Notes: generated by a model not told the origin, from the letters alone. 64,000 nucleotides of DNA from Sphingobacterium daejeonense (GCF_901472535.1 NZ_LR590470.1:1-64000), one strand, 5' to 3'. Positions 44,689 to 54,019 are shown, counted from the stretch's first letter. A program made the numbers and translations.

Positions 44689-45231
44689 TTATAGCTTGCC
44701 TAACTTTTTTAATGTATAGAATAGAGCAGAGGTATGTAATGCCTGCCCGATCTTATTGTCAAATAGAAACAGTTTGGCATCTTCAAGATCCATCAATACC
44801 ACATCAATGTCTTCAGAAGGATCAAGTTCTTGTTCCTGCACCTTCCTTCCTCCAGTCAGAAGGTAGGTATAAGTTAGATTTCCTGAGGTTGCGGGATTTG
44901 CGTACAGCTCGCAGACGTATGAAATATCATCGAATGCATAGCCTGTTTCTTCCAAAAGTTCTCTGCGTGCTGCAATTTCGGGGTCTTCGTTTTCTTCTAC
45001 GACTCCAGCTGGAAGCTCAACCATAATCTGGCTAGCACCATGACGATACTGCTTCACGAAAATTACTTGGTTGTCTTCTGTAATGGCAACCATATTGACC
45101 CAGGTGGGATACTCCAGAACATAATATTCATCTTTTATATTGCCATTGGGCATCTCCAGCTTGTCGACGCGAAGAGTTGCCCAAGGACGTTGAATAATAT
45201 ATTTAGAGTCTATTGTTTTCCATTTTTCCAT
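44689..45231 (-). CDS. NUDIX hydrolase, ADP-ribose pyrophosphatase-like
   Basis: NUDIX enzymes hydrolyse nucleoside diphosphates linked to other groups. The 180-residue protein has a full NUDIX box (GVVEENEDPEIAARRELLEETG) in the middle and the preceding VIFVKQYRHGASQIMVELPA typical of the ADP-sugar pyrophosphatase branch. The substrate is unconfirmed. The ATG overlaps the phosphosugar-mutase stop by one base (TAATG), so the two are coupled. Confidence 0.9.
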   Translation of the reverse strand: MEKWKTIDSKYIIQRPWATLRVDKLEMPNGNIKDEYYVLEYPTWVNMVAITEDNQVIFVKQYRHGASQIMVELPAGVVEENEDPEIAARRELLEETGYAFDDISYVCELYANPATSGNLTYTYLLTGGRKVQEQELDPSEDIDVVLMDLEDAKLFLFDNKIGQALHTSALFYTLKKLGKL

Positions 45232-46970
45232 TAATCCTTCACAATATCTGCCATCATCTCTCTGACCTTGTCATCTAGGCGGTTAGAAATCTGTCCTAAT
45301 TCAGTGGTAAATTCAAGATTTTCCCTTACTGAACAATAGAATTTTATTTTCGGCTCCGTACCTGAAGGTCTTGCGGAAATTACGTCACCATCTTTTGTGA
45401 TAAATTGTAACACATCAGACTTCGGTAAGTCAATTTTAGATTTTTTACCAGTGGCCATGTCTGTAGCTTCGCTGCTTTCATAATCTCTAACTTCGGTTAC
45501 TTCAATTGATCCCAAAGTCTTAGGAAGATTTGCTCGAAGGTCTGCCATCATCTGTTTGATTTCATCCGCACCAGCTTTTCCTTTTTTCGTTAATGATATC
45601 AGCTTTTCTTTGTAATAACCGTAATCTAGGTATAGCTTAATCAAAACATCATAAAGAGATTTTCCTTGGCTTTTGAAATATGCTGTCATTTCAGCAATAA
45701 ATGCACATGAATTTACCGCATCTTTATCTCTGACCAAATCACCTACCAGGAATCCATAACTTTCTTCTCCACCAACCAAATAAGTCTCCTTGCCTTCCAA
45801 CTTGGTCATCACCTCTCCGATGAACTTAAAGCCCGTTAATGTTTCATAAGTTTTAACATCAAAAGATTTGGCAATATCTGAGAATAGGTTAGACGTTACA
45901 ATGGTTTTAACGATGTATTGGTTATCCTTTAATTGACCGAGGTCTTTTTTGCTTGAAAGTACATAATAGGTCAATAAACTTCCGATTTGATTACCATTGA
46001 TGAGTTGGAATTCTCCCGAAGGCAATTTTACAGCTACCCCTACGCGGTCAGCGTCAGGGTCTGTTGCCATGACAACATCCGCATCGATTTCTTCGCCTTT
46101 TCTCATGGCCATTGACATCGCATCTTCTTCCTCTGGATTTGGATAAACCACCGTTGGAAAATTCCCGTCCGGTTTAGCCTGCTCATCAACAACCGTAATG
46201 TTCGTAAAACCCCAAGCCTCAAGCATTTTAGGGACAATGGTTATACCAGTTCCGTGAATTGGAGAATAGACAATTTTAAGGTCTTTCTGTGATTTTACAG
46301 CCTCCGGATGAATGCTTAGTTTCAGGTTTGCATCAATGTAGATTTGATCAAAGTCCTCATCCACCAAATGGATATTCTTTTCGTTTCTGTCAAATTTAAT
46401 GTCCTTAACAGATTTGATTTTATTGACTTCAGTAATAACCTCTTCGTCATGAGGTGCTACCAGCTGGCCACCGTCATTCCAATATGCTTTATAGCCATTG
46501 TATTCTTTTGGGTTGTGTGAAGCTGTTAGCATCACTCCTCCCTGACATTTGAAATGGCGCACCGCAAAAGATAATATTGGGGTAGGTCTTAATTCTTTAA
46601 ATAAATAGACCTGAAACTCATTTGCGGAGAAAACATCGGCAACCAAATGACCAAATTCTTGGGAATTGTTCCTGCTATCATAGGATACTGCCACTTTGAT
46701 TTCTTGGTCAGGGAATTGTTTTTTCAAATAATTCGCTAATCCTTGTGTTGCCTTGCCAATGGTATATTTGTTCATTCTATTTGAACCAACACCCATAATG
46801 CCTCTAAGTCCTCCTGTTCCGAACTCTAATTCTTTGTAGAAAGAATCTAAGAGTTCTGTCTCTTGGTTATTGTCCACTAACTCTTGGACTTTAGCGACCG
46901 TGTCTTTATCATATTCTGAAGTCAGCCACTGGTCAATTCTTGCTTGTGTGTCTTTATCTAAATTATCCAT
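45231..46970 (-). CDS. Phospho-sugar mutase (phosphoglucomutase/phosphomannomutase type)
   Basis: Alpha-D-phosphohexomutase of 579 residues that interconverts hexose 1- and 6-phosphates. Motifs: FGTGGLRGIMGVGSNRMN at the N-terminus, the phosphoserine loop TASHNPKEYNGYK, the metal-binding DPDADRVG, the sugar-binding GGEESYG and the phosphate-binding RPSGTEPKIKFY. The long form with FGTGGLRG resembles PGM2-like enzymes acting on glucose or deoxyribose phosphates. Coupled to the NUDIX gene. Confidence 0.94.
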   Translation of the reverse strand: MDNLDKDTQARIDQWLTSEYDKDTVAKVQELVDNNQETELLDSFYKELEFGTGGLRGIMGVGSNRMNKYTIGKATQGLANYLKKQFPDQEIKVAVSYDSRNNSQEFGHLVADVFSANEFQVYLFKELRPTPILSFAVRHFKCQGGVMLTASHNPKEYNGYKAYWNDGGQLVAPHDEEVITEVNKIKSVKDIKFDRNEKNIHLVDEDFDQIYIDANLKLSIHPEAVKSQKDLKIVYSPIHGTGITIVPKMLEAWGFTNITVVDEQAKPDGNFPTVVYPNPEEEDAMSMAMRKGEEIDADVVMATDPDADRVGVAVKLPSGEFQLINGNQIGSLLTYYVLSSKKDLGQLKDNQYIVKTIVTSNLFSDIAKSFDVKTYETLTGFKFIGEVMTKLEGKETYLVGGEESYGFLVGDLVRDKDAVNSCAFIAEMTAYFKSQGKSLYDVLIKLYLDYGYYKEKLISLTKKGKAGADEIKQMMADLRANLPKTLGSIEVTEVRDYESSEATDMATGKKSKIDLPKSDVLQFITKDGDVISARPSGTEPKIKFYCSVRENLEFTTELGQISNRLDDKVREMMADIVKD

Positions 46971-47011
46971 GTCTTGGATTTTTTGTCGTGATTTTATATT
47001 TCAATTAATAA

Positions 47012-47662
47012 TTAGGCATCGCAATTACCATAAGAACGGTCCAATAGCGTTACATACCAAGAACCCTCAAATTGTTTAACATGAAATATTAAAAAGTGTT
47101 CGTCTGTAGGGTTTAAAATCACTCGATAACTACCGTCTTCAAGAGCAGAAACTCGAGAAAGTGTTTTATCATCGTATTTTACTTCATTGAATTCACCTTG
47201 ATATTTCATGATGGTGTCTAGTAAATGGGTTACGCTTTTAGCGGTTGTATCACTAGAGAAGCCATATTTTGTCCATTTATCTGTTTCACATTTAAATTCA
47301 GGAAGTGATTCAAATGTTAACATTTTATCATTCTGAAATGTGGAATATGGATAAGACTCAGGTACAGGAGATTTAAAGTCAAAAGTATCCACTAATTTAA
47401 AATCATCCATGACGCCTGGTCGATAGATAATCGCCATTCCGTGTTCAGGATGAATTAGGGCATTGATTTTTTCATTGTCTTGGCTCAGATAAGCGCGCAC
47501 AAAACGAGTAATGACCTCTGAGATTTGCTGGATCTCTTCGGGTTTGTTAAGGGTTGCTCGTTTCACTGTATCCTGTTGTGCCGAGGCACTTTTTTGAGAA
47601 TTATTACAAGAGCCCAATAGCACGATGAATGCTATTAAAGCCAGACCGTAATTTTTGATCAT
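47012..47662 (-). CDS. Lipoprotein of unknown function
   Basis: A 216-residue protein with a lipoprotein signal (MIKNYGLALIAFIVLLGSC, Cys19). The body has IQQISEVITRFVRAYLSQDNEKINALIHPEHGMAIIYRPG and a C-terminal YRVILNPTDEHFLIFHVKQFEGSWYVTLLDRS, which looks like an NTF2-like or DUF4348-type fold (tentative). The long frame to 47761 is inside the upstream SDR gene; the start at 47662 lies 3 nt before its stop boundary. Probably cotranscribed with the SDR gene. Confidence 0.78.
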   Translation of the reverse strand: MIKNYGLALIAFIVLLGSCNNSQKSASAQQDTVKRATLNKPEEIQQISEVITRFVRAYLSQDNEKINALIHPEHGMAIIYRPGVMDDFKLVDTFDFKSPVPESYPYSTFQNDKMLTFESLPEFKCETDKWTKYGFSSDTTAKSVTHLLDTIMKYQGEFNEVKYDDKTLSRVSALEDGSYRVILNPTDEHFLIFHVKQFEGSWYVTLLDRSYGNCDA

Positions 47663-47664
47663 GA

Positions 47665-48537
47665 TTATTTGTTGTTTTTCCGGATAGTTTGTTCTATAGT
47701 GTCCCACATTTCTGCTGGGATTGCTTCCATTCCATTCATTTGACCTGCTCCTTGCAACCATTCTCCACCATCAATGCTGATTATCTCGCCATTAATATAG
47801 CCAGCAAAATCAGATATCAAGAAAGCTGCCAAGTTTTCCAATTCTTGGTGTTCACCCACGCGTTTCAAAGGGACTCTATTTTTAAAGTCGAATTTCTGCG
47901 CCAATTCTCCAGGAAGGAGCCTGTCCCAAGCACCTTTGGTAGGGAAAGGTCCTGGTGCAATTGCATTATGACGGATGCCATATTTACCCCATTCTACGGC
48001 CAATGATTTCGTAAGTGTCACTACCCCTCCTTTTGCCACAGCCGAAGGAACGACATAACCTGAGCCCGTAAAGGCATAGGTCGTGACTATGTTCAAAACA
48101 TTTGCTGCTTGTTTGTTTTCAATCCAATGTTTTCCAAATTCCAAAGTACAGTTAACTGTACCCTTCAGGACAATGTCAATAATCGTTGAAAAAGCGTTTG
48201 CTGACAGTCTTTCAGTTGGTGATATAAAATTCCCAGCAGCATTGTTTACCAATACATCTACCCTTCCAAAGAGTTGGATTGCTTTTTCTCGGACCAGCTT
48301 AATTTCTTCCGTATTGCGGATGTCACATGCAACTGGTAAAACAGGATATCCTGTTTTATTTTGTATCTCTTTTGCGGTTTCTTCAAGGACTTCGAGTTTT
48401 CTACTGGTAATAACCACATTGGCTCCCAACTCGGAAAAATAAGTCGACATCGCCTTACCCAAGCCAGTTCCACCACCTGTTACGACTACTGTTTTGCCTT
48501 TTAATGCATCTTTCTGTAAAGCTCCTTGTACGCTCAT
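47665..48537 (-). CDS. SDR oxidoreductase, 2,4-dienoyl-CoA reductase type
   Basis: Classical Rossmann SDR of 290 residues. Visible: the cofactor motif VVVTGGGTGLGKAMS, CDIRNTEEI, VLVNNAAGNFISPTERLS, the segment TTYAFTGSGYVVPSAVAKGG that matches the special active site of 2,4-dienoyl-CoA reductases (Tyr early and Ser-x3-Lys), and RHNAIAPGPFPT. It would reduce dienoyl-CoA during oxidation of unsaturated fatty acids. Start at 48537 (MSVQGALQK). It follows the enoyl-CoA hydratase gene, with which it forms a plausible beta-oxidation unit. Confidence 0.88.
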   Translation of the reverse strand: MSVQGALQKDALKGKTVVVTGGGTGLGKAMSTYFSELGANVVITSRKLEVLEETAKEIQNKTGYPVLPVACDIRNTEEIKLVREKAIQLFGRVDVLVNNAAGNFISPTERLSANAFSTIIDIVLKGTVNCTLEFGKHWIENKQAANVLNIVTTYAFTGSGYVVPSAVAKGGVVTLTKSLAVEWGKYGIRHNAIAPGPFPTKGAWDRLLPGELAQKFDFKNRVPLKRVGEHQELENLAAFLISDFAGYINGEIISIDGGEWLQGAGQMNGMEAIPAEMWDTIEQTIRKNNK

Positions 48538-48541
48538 ATAA

Positions 48542-49308
48542 TTAAGATTTTTTAGTAAGGTTATCAATTATGGTCTTCAAAATAGACCTTGTGGAAGGTG
48601 CCCACCAACGTTCCAATACTTGGTCGATTGCTGCACCTTTTGTTTCTTGAACTTGTTGGATTAGATGTTTGCGGATATTTAATTTTGAAGCCTGCCACGC
48701 ATTTGGCTCAAACTGTAAGTATTGTTTGACTTTGCGTGTTGCGGTTCCTTGGATTCGGTCAAAATTTACGACTTCATCAATTAATCCAGCACTTAAAGCC
48801 TCTTGAGGGTTCAGTAACTTTCCCTCCAAAAGGAAGCGGCTTGCATTGCCAGAGCCAATCCAGAAGCTGTATAGTTCGAAAATACTGCTAGGTACTATGA
48901 TGCCTACAGGTACTTCGTTCAACCCTATGATATATTCACCTGCTGCCATAACACGGTAATCGGAACATACTGCTAAAACACATCCCCCAGCAGGACTATG
49001 CCTGTAACTGCCGTAACAAAAGGTTTTGGAAAGGATACGAGTTGTTCGATCAGGTTGATGAATTTGTCCCAAAAAGCCCTCATCTGAACTTCGTCATATT
49101 GATAAAGCGTAATTAGGTCAAGACCAGAAGTGAAAAAACCCTCCTTACCCTGTAAGACTACTGCAAATATGGTAGGATCGTCCTTTAAGGTCTGAAAAGT
49201 GTTCGAGATTTCTTCAATCATCTCCAAATGCATAGCATTTGATTTTCCACGATCTAATTGGATATAACAGATGTGATCTGAGATTTGAGTATTTAAGAAT
49301 GCACCCAT
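48542..49308 (-). pseudogene. Enoyl-CoA hydratase/isomerase, frameshifted
   Basis: Crotonase-fold enzyme of fatty-acid oxidation. The first frame gives MGAFLNTQISDHICYIQLDRGKSNAMHLEM, the oxyanion-hole region EGFFTSGLDL and FPKPFVTAVTG, then breaks. The second half resumes with HSPAGGCVLAVCSDYRVMAAG, GLNEVPVGI and LLNPQEALSAGLIDEVV. A single missing base in the GGC near 49000-49003 (between TG and HS) joins the halves into about 255 residues. Either a read error or a real deletion. Upstream partner of the dienoyl-CoA reductase. Confidence 0.88.
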
Positions 49309-49426
49309 ATGGTTTTACTTTGTTAAGTATGGAAATTTACGGAAAAAATAAAGTTTATAGCAACAATTTACCGTTTATAAACAGCTTTGTGGATAATATT
49401 TGAAGGTATAAAGCAATTAAAGATAA

Positions 49427-49450
49427 GAAGGTGTCTAAAAAGGCACCTTC
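49427..49450 (-). terminator. Terminator-like hairpin in the left IS end
   Basis: GAAGGTG and CACCTTC pair around the inverted-repeat core. On the minus strand it lies just after the transposase stop and is followed by T-rich sequence, so it may end that transcript. Confidence 0.5.
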
Positions 49451-49498
49451 TTCTGTTTTATAGCTTTCTGGAGCTCCATTATAATTTCATGAGCAATA

Positions 49499-51127
49499 TT
49501 AGGCTGCAAGTCGATGTTTTGTACTTTTCAGCATGTTGATGGCTTGATTTATCGCAAACAGGGAGTTTTTGCCACCTGGTTTACCGATAAAAGCTTTGTC
49601 TTTCCACTTTTTTGCCCATTTTCTGAGGTTATGGGCAATGGCCATCAAACCGAATTCCACAGCGACCTTCTCCAGACCTTTCATTGTGAACCGGGTAAAC
49701 CTGTTGTTGCTTTTCATCTGACCGAAAACGGCTTCCACTTCTATGGGTCGCTTGCTCCGATGGTACATTCCCTCTTCCGACAGCAGTCTTTCCCGGGCTT
49801 TAGCCTTGAGCTTATTGAGCCTGTGGTTCACTTCAATGAGCCGATCGCCTGTAGCTTTATGGCACCCACTCCGCATCGGGCAGCCTTCGCATCGCCGAGC
49901 CTGGTAACAGCTGACCCGGGCAGTGTATCCGTTGGCACTGACTCTGGTTGCATGACCGATAAAGCTGAGCTTCTGTCCGGCCGGACATACATAATAGTCA
50001 TCCTGCTGGTTGTAATATAGGTTCTGTACCGAGAAAGGATCCTGTTTATGCTTGCGTTTCTGTTCCATATGGAAGTAATTGTACTTCACAAAAGCGGTTA
50101 TACCCTGTCCTTCCATCAGCTCGTAGTTCTGCTCGCTACCATATCCGGCATCTGCGACGATGGATTCACTCTGTTTTCCGTAATGGGACTCAAAGCCTTC
50201 CAGGTGTTCGGGCAGGGTTGTGGTATCTGCGGCCGTTTGATGGATGCTATAATGGGTGATGAACTGGTCTTCGGTGCTGATCTGGGTATTGTAGGCCGGT
50301 TTAAGCTGGCCATTTTTCATGTGGTCCTCTTTCATCCGCATAAACACGGCATCGGTATCGGTCTTGCTATAACTGTTGCGATCTCCCAGTACTTCCAGTT
50401 GCTCCTCATATTTCTGCAATCGGGGCAGATAGTCGTCTTCAAGCTTCCTCAGCTGCCTATCGGTGGATCTATCCACTCCTTTGAGCTTGGCATTGATCGC
50501 TCTGATCTTTTCCTTCAGCTGGGCACTATCGATGGCCTTGCTGACTTGCTGATCCCCTAATGAAGATTGGTCCTGGCTGATCTGTGCATCGATATCCGAA
50601 AGGACCGAAGCGATGTTCGCCTCCAGCTTTACCTTGTTCTTCTCGATCGATCTCTTCCAAACGAAGGTATAGCGACCGGCGGCCGATTCGATCTTGGTAC
50701 CATCTACATACTGGACTTTCAGGCTGACATACTCCATGTCATGCAGCATCCGAACGATACTGGCAAACAGCTCCTGTATCTGTCCCTTAAGACGCTTTCC
50801 CCTGAAATAATTGATCGTACGGTAATCCGGCGTACTGTTGCCCGAAAGCCACATGAAATGGATGTTCTCGTGCAGGGCGCGCTCGATCTTGCGGCAAGAA
50901 TAGATATTGCTCAGATACGCGTAGAACAGTACCTTGATGAGCATCCTGGGATGGAAACTGGTCGTGCCTCCGCCTTTATACTGACGGATGATATGTTCCA
51001 GATCCAACTGGTCAACAACCTGACTCACCAAACGAACCGGATGGTTCAAGGGGATACGGTCTAAAATATTCTCAGGAAAAAGACTCGGACTATTGGATGG
51101 AAGCGCTTTGAATTGTATGTTTGCCAT
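49499..51127 (-). CDS. IS1182 family transposase
   Basis: Intact DDE transposase of 542 residues. Family blocks include LNHPVRLVSQVVDQLDLEHI, TTSFHPRMLIKVLFYAYLSNIYSCRKIERAL, PDYRTINYFRGKRLKG, VQYVDGTKIES (first acidic residue), SIVADAGYGSEQNYE (second Asp), a Cys-rich stretch in YQARRCEGCPMRSGC, and SKRPIEVEAVFGQMKSN with the last Glu. A basic coiled region (about 180-260) interrupts the catalytic domain, as in other IS1182 enzymes. Start at MANIQFKALPS; an alternative TTG or ATG adds ten residues. Confidence 0.92.
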   Translation of the reverse strand: MANIQFKALPSNSPSLFPENILDRIPLNHPVRLVSQVVDQLDLEHIIRQYKGGGTTSFHPRMLIKVLFYAYLSNIYSCRKIERALHENIHFMWLSGNSTPDYRTINYFRGKRLKGQIQELFASIVRMLHDMEYVSLKVQYVDGTKIESAAGRYTFVWKRSIEKNKVKLEANIASVLSDIDAQISQDQSSLGDQQVSKAIDSAQLKEKIRAINAKLKGVDRSTDRQLRKLEDDYLPRLQKYEEQLEVLGDRNSYSKTDTDAVFMRMKEDHMKNGQLKPAYNTQISTEDQFITHYSIHQTAADTTTLPEHLEGFESHYGKQSESIVADAGYGSEQNYELMEGQGITAFVKYNYFHMEQKRKHKQDPFSVQNLYYNQQDDYYVCPAGQKLSFIGHATRVSANGYTARVSCYQARRCEGCPMRSGCHKATGDRLIEVNHRLNKLKAKARERLLSEEGMYHRSKRPIEVEAVFGQMKSNNRFTRFTMKGLEKVAVEFGLMAIAHNLRKWAKKWKDKAFIGKPGGKNSLFAINQAINMLKSTKHRLAA

Positions 51128-51181
51128 ATTGTTTTTTGGGTGCACCTTAAGATACAAAATCTTGAGGACAAAAAACAGAAA

Positions 51182-51211
51182 AACCCCGCCATTTTTTAAT
51201 GACGGGGTTAT
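51182..51211 (-). terminator. Terminator between the IS right end and the transposase gene
   Basis: AACCCCGCCATT and AATGACGGGGTT arms, one mismatch, T-rich on the minus-strand side. It lies inside the IS, so transcription coming from the plug-protein gene would stop before the transposase. Confidence 0.65.
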
Positions 51212-51244
51212 TTTTTTAAGAGACCTTTTTAGACAGCCCCTTTC

Positions 51245-53914
51245 TTATTTTACGTCGAAGTTGATGATCTTTCGGAGGATTTTGCCTTGAAAATCAATTC
51301 CTTCAATAATCATTCTGTAAGTTCCGGCCTCATCGGACGTGAAGAAGTCAAATTTTGCCTTACCATCCTTATCTGCCACAATTCCAGCTTCCCAGTGAAT
51401 GGTAGTTCTCAGGTCATTTTGGAATTGTTTGTCTGAGCTTACATCGTATACTGGTTTATAGAATTCCTTGGATATGGATATTCCTTTCGGAGTGATTGAT
51501 AATATTCCCGTAGGTTGGAATGAAGATCGCTGCGCATCTCTTCCGGTTTTTGAAGTGATAATAATGACTCCACCGCCACCAAATGAGCCGTAGATAGCTG
51601 TATAGTTTGTATTTCTCAAGACCTCCACACTTTGAACGTCTTGTGGATTAATCATCGATAACATATCGGATTCCACGTACATACCATCTATAACCACTTG
51701 CATCGGAACATTTCCTCTCGTATTCATCGGCACACCATTTTGGAAAAATACGCCCATAAGTCTTCCGTTCAGACACATCTCCAATGTTGCGCAAGTGCTG
51801 AGTTCTTCTGCTGTGATGATTTGGTCTGCATTACCCGGACCGTTTAGGTTGGAAGATCTTTCGGAGGCTTTTGGTCGCTGTGCACGAACGGTTACTTCCT
51901 CGATTTGAAAAACCTTGTCCATAATCCCTTTTCTTTCCAATTGATCGTAGAACTTCTTATTAGCTAATAGCTGATCTTCATTCAGTTTATTGATATCATT
52001 CAAAATTAAAGGAGCACTTTTGTCGAAATTGATTTCTGGTCTTACAGGTTTGTCTTCGATAATATCGACAAAGTTCTTTCCTTTTTGATTCCTTGCAGAG
52101 ATCAAGAATTTGACACTGTCTGGAAACAAGAGGTTGTCGAAGGAGAAGTGCCCTTCCGAGTTCGTAACCGTATCGATAAAATCCATGAAATTGTTCGTGG
52201 AGATCAGTTGGACCTTGGAGTTGGGAATCCCTGTCTTTCTACCGACCTTATTGATATTTCCACTGATGGTAAGTCCTTTTTCAGCTGGATATTTAGGCGT
52301 AGAAGCATCTATTGAATCAAGTTTGTTGAGATTAATTTTTCTCCACCCTTGAGTCAAGAGCAAATTATCTAAATCAGTGGCTTTAATTGTTCCGTCTTCA
52401 TTGAAATAAAAGCTAGGCTTTTCAATAAATCCCTTAATATCCGCATTGAGATATAGCGAGCTCAAGATACTCACCGAATTTGGAACATCATCCTTGTAGT
52501 TCTTCATGTTGACCACCGAAGCTGACATTGCAGCATACCTTAAGCTGTCTCCCGGATTTCCTACCTCTATTTCAGTATTTACTTTTTCTCTTAGACCGTA
52601 GCTCTGTTTATCCAATTTAATCTCATTTTGCATCAAGCTGGATGCGGAATAATTAAACATCGGTCTTTCAGAAATCGGCAAGAAATCTTTGTTCAGCAAA
52701 CTGACTGTCAATACCCCTGTTGGAAGATTTTCTTTAGGCACCGTGAACAATACATTGGTTTTATTTGCCTTGTTTTTAGACATGTAAAAAATGGTTCCCA
52801 AATGTTGAACTGCCAAATAGATTTCTTCACTATTTATTCTGTCCTCTGATATATTGGCTTGAACAAAAAATTTGTCTGGATTAGTGTTGTTCAATGCAAT
52901 GGAGATACTGCTCGTAGGTATATCACTCATATCCATTGTTTGCTCGGTTCCGTCTTCAAACTTTGTTACAATCTTGAACTTTTCCCCCGTTGCGAAATAG
53001 CTAGATACAGATCCCATACCCAGTTCATTGGTTTCAAGTGTTGCTGCAGTCTCTCCATTAGGGGTTACTATAGTTATTTGGGCTTTAATCCCAAGTCCTT
53101 TAGGGTTCAATGTTTTGAAAGCAATCCTGTTCACCTCATTGCCGACGATCTGACCTCCTTCAGGAAAATACTGCACACTGTTTTCTTTGTTGAAGATATT
53201 GGTGTTGATCAACTTTTTTACCGTGGATTCATCCACATTTTTGAAGCGTAGGGAAATCGGTTTTCCACGGTTTTTATCGGTTACTTTTATTTTTATGGTA
53301 CCATCAGGCTGCATGGTTTCTCGCCCACGATCTATCACCTCTTCACCATTTAATACAGCATATGATACGGAAGACTTCTTCCATTCAGCATTATTTGGAT
53401 TCTTGAATTGTAGAAGATAGTATTCATTCTCACCCTCTGATATCAATTGCGTACTGCTGATGATGTTATCTGCCCTGAGGTTACCAATATTCAGGACTTT
53501 CTCGAAATAATAATCGCTGCTGCTGTTGCGCATCCAATTGGTATATGCCCGCATTCGATAAGAGCCCTCCACCAAGGTGTCGGAAAGAGTTATATCTCCG
53601 ACAGCAACACCACTGAACAATGAGTTTATTTTTTGGGATGTGACCTCGCCAGATGGGCTGATCAGTTCAACATAGGCTACGTTGGACAGCACAGATATTT
53701 TGTTTGCGATGTCGATCGTCGAATACATCTTGTACCAAATGGTTTCGCCTGCACCATAGTTGTTGCGGTCTGTCTGTATATGTAATTTTTCTTGTGGGAA
53801 TTTATCGGCAATCTGCGTCATTTTGGTTTGAAATGCATCGGTAGACTGTGCAGAGGCTTGGAATAGAAAACTGGCTAAACCCAGTACGCCTATTAAGGCT
53901 AAGAGTTTCTTCAT
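51245..53914 (-). CDS. Large secreted protein with MG2-like domains and a TonB-receptor plug
   Basis: An 889-residue product with signal peptide (MKKLLALIGVLGLASFLFQASAQ). The N-terminal part (about 45-560) has macroglobulin-like beta modules (FPQEKLHIQTDRNNYGAGETIWYK, LVEGSYRMRAYTNWMRN), a regulatory carboxypeptidase-like module at about 545-620, then a TonB-dependent receptor plug (about 665-800) with GNADQIITAEELSTC, PMQVVIDGMYVE, NPQDVQSVEVLRN and GVIIITSKTG. There is no room for a 22-strand barrel after the plug; the C-terminus is another beta module. The start at 53914 was chosen by the signal peptide. The role is unknown; possibly surface or periplasmic partner of an uptake machine. 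Confidence 0.88.
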   Translation of the reverse strand: MKKLLALIGVLGLASFLFQASAQSTDAFQTKMTQIADKFPQEKLHIQTDRNNYGAGETIWYKMYSTIDIANKISVLSNVAYVELISPSGEVTSQKINSLFSGVAVGDITLSDTLVEGSYRMRAYTNWMRNSSSDYYFEKVLNIGNLRADNIISSTQLISEGENEYYLLQFKNPNNAEWKKSSVSYAVLNGEEVIDRGRETMQPDGTIKIKVTDKNRGKPISLRFKNVDESTVKKLINTNIFNKENSVQYFPEGGQIVGNEVNRIAFKTLNPKGLGIKAQITIVTPNGETAATLETNELGMGSVSSYFATGEKFKIVTKFEDGTEQTMDMSDIPTSSISIALNNTNPDKFFVQANISEDRINSEEIYLAVQHLGTIFYMSKNKANKTNVLFTVPKENLPTGVLTVSLLNKDFLPISERPMFNYSASSLMQNEIKLDKQSYGLREKVNTEIEVGNPGDSLRYAAMSASVVNMKNYKDDVPNSVSILSSLYLNADIKGFIEKPSFYFNEDGTIKATDLDNLLLTQGWRKINLNKLDSIDASTPKYPAEKGLTISGNINKVGRKTGIPNSKVQLISTNNFMDFIDTVTNSEGHFSFDNLLFPDSVKFLISARNQKGKNFVDIIEDKPVRPEINFDKSAPLILNDINKLNEDQLLANKKFYDQLERKGIMDKVFQIEEVTVRAQRPKASERSSNLNGPGNADQIITAEELSTCATLEMCLNGRLMGVFFQNGVPMNTRGNVPMQVVIDGMYVESDMLSMINPQDVQSVEVLRNTNYTAIYGSFGGGGVIIITSKTGRDAQRSSFQPTGILSITPKGISISKEFYKPVYDVSSDKQFQNDLRTTIHWEAGIVADKDGKAKFDFFTSDEAGTYRMIIEGIDFQGKILRKIINFDVK

Positions 53915-54007
53915 AATTAAGCTGGCTAATTCTTTATAATTATACGAAAATTTAGGCTTATTCTCTATAAAATATTTTTTTGAAATCGGATTTCTCATCT
54001 GCTTCAA

Positions 54008-54015
54008 TATCTTTG
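54008..54015 (+). promoter_or_regulatory. Candidate -7 box TATCTTTG of purD, leaderless geometry
   Basis: Perfect TANNTTTG ending 4 nt before the ATG (spacer CGGT). A TTTG at 53979-53982 is rather far for -33. Confidence 0.55.
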
Positions 54016-54019
54016 CGGT

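Larger units (their letters stand above)
49427..51240. mobile_element. Insertion sequence, IS1182 family
   Basis: An element of about 1.81 kb containing one transposase gene. The ends are imperfect inverted repeats sharing TGTCTAAAAAGG: left GAAGGTGTCTAAAAAGGCAC from 49427, right (reverse strand) GGGGCTGTCTAAAAAGGTC from 51240. I could not find a target-site duplication: flanks are AGATAA on the left and TTTCTT on the right. The right end lies 5 bp from the stop codon of the TonB-plug gene. Exact ends are uncertain by a few bases. Confidence 0.82.

Noticed and set aside
49514..51064. Three long plus-strand frames of 165-170 codons inside the IS
   Set aside because: They are antisense shadows of the transposase gene with no recognisable domains.
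52859..53251. 130-codon plus-strand frame
   Set aside because: Antisense to the plug-protein gene, no homology recognised.
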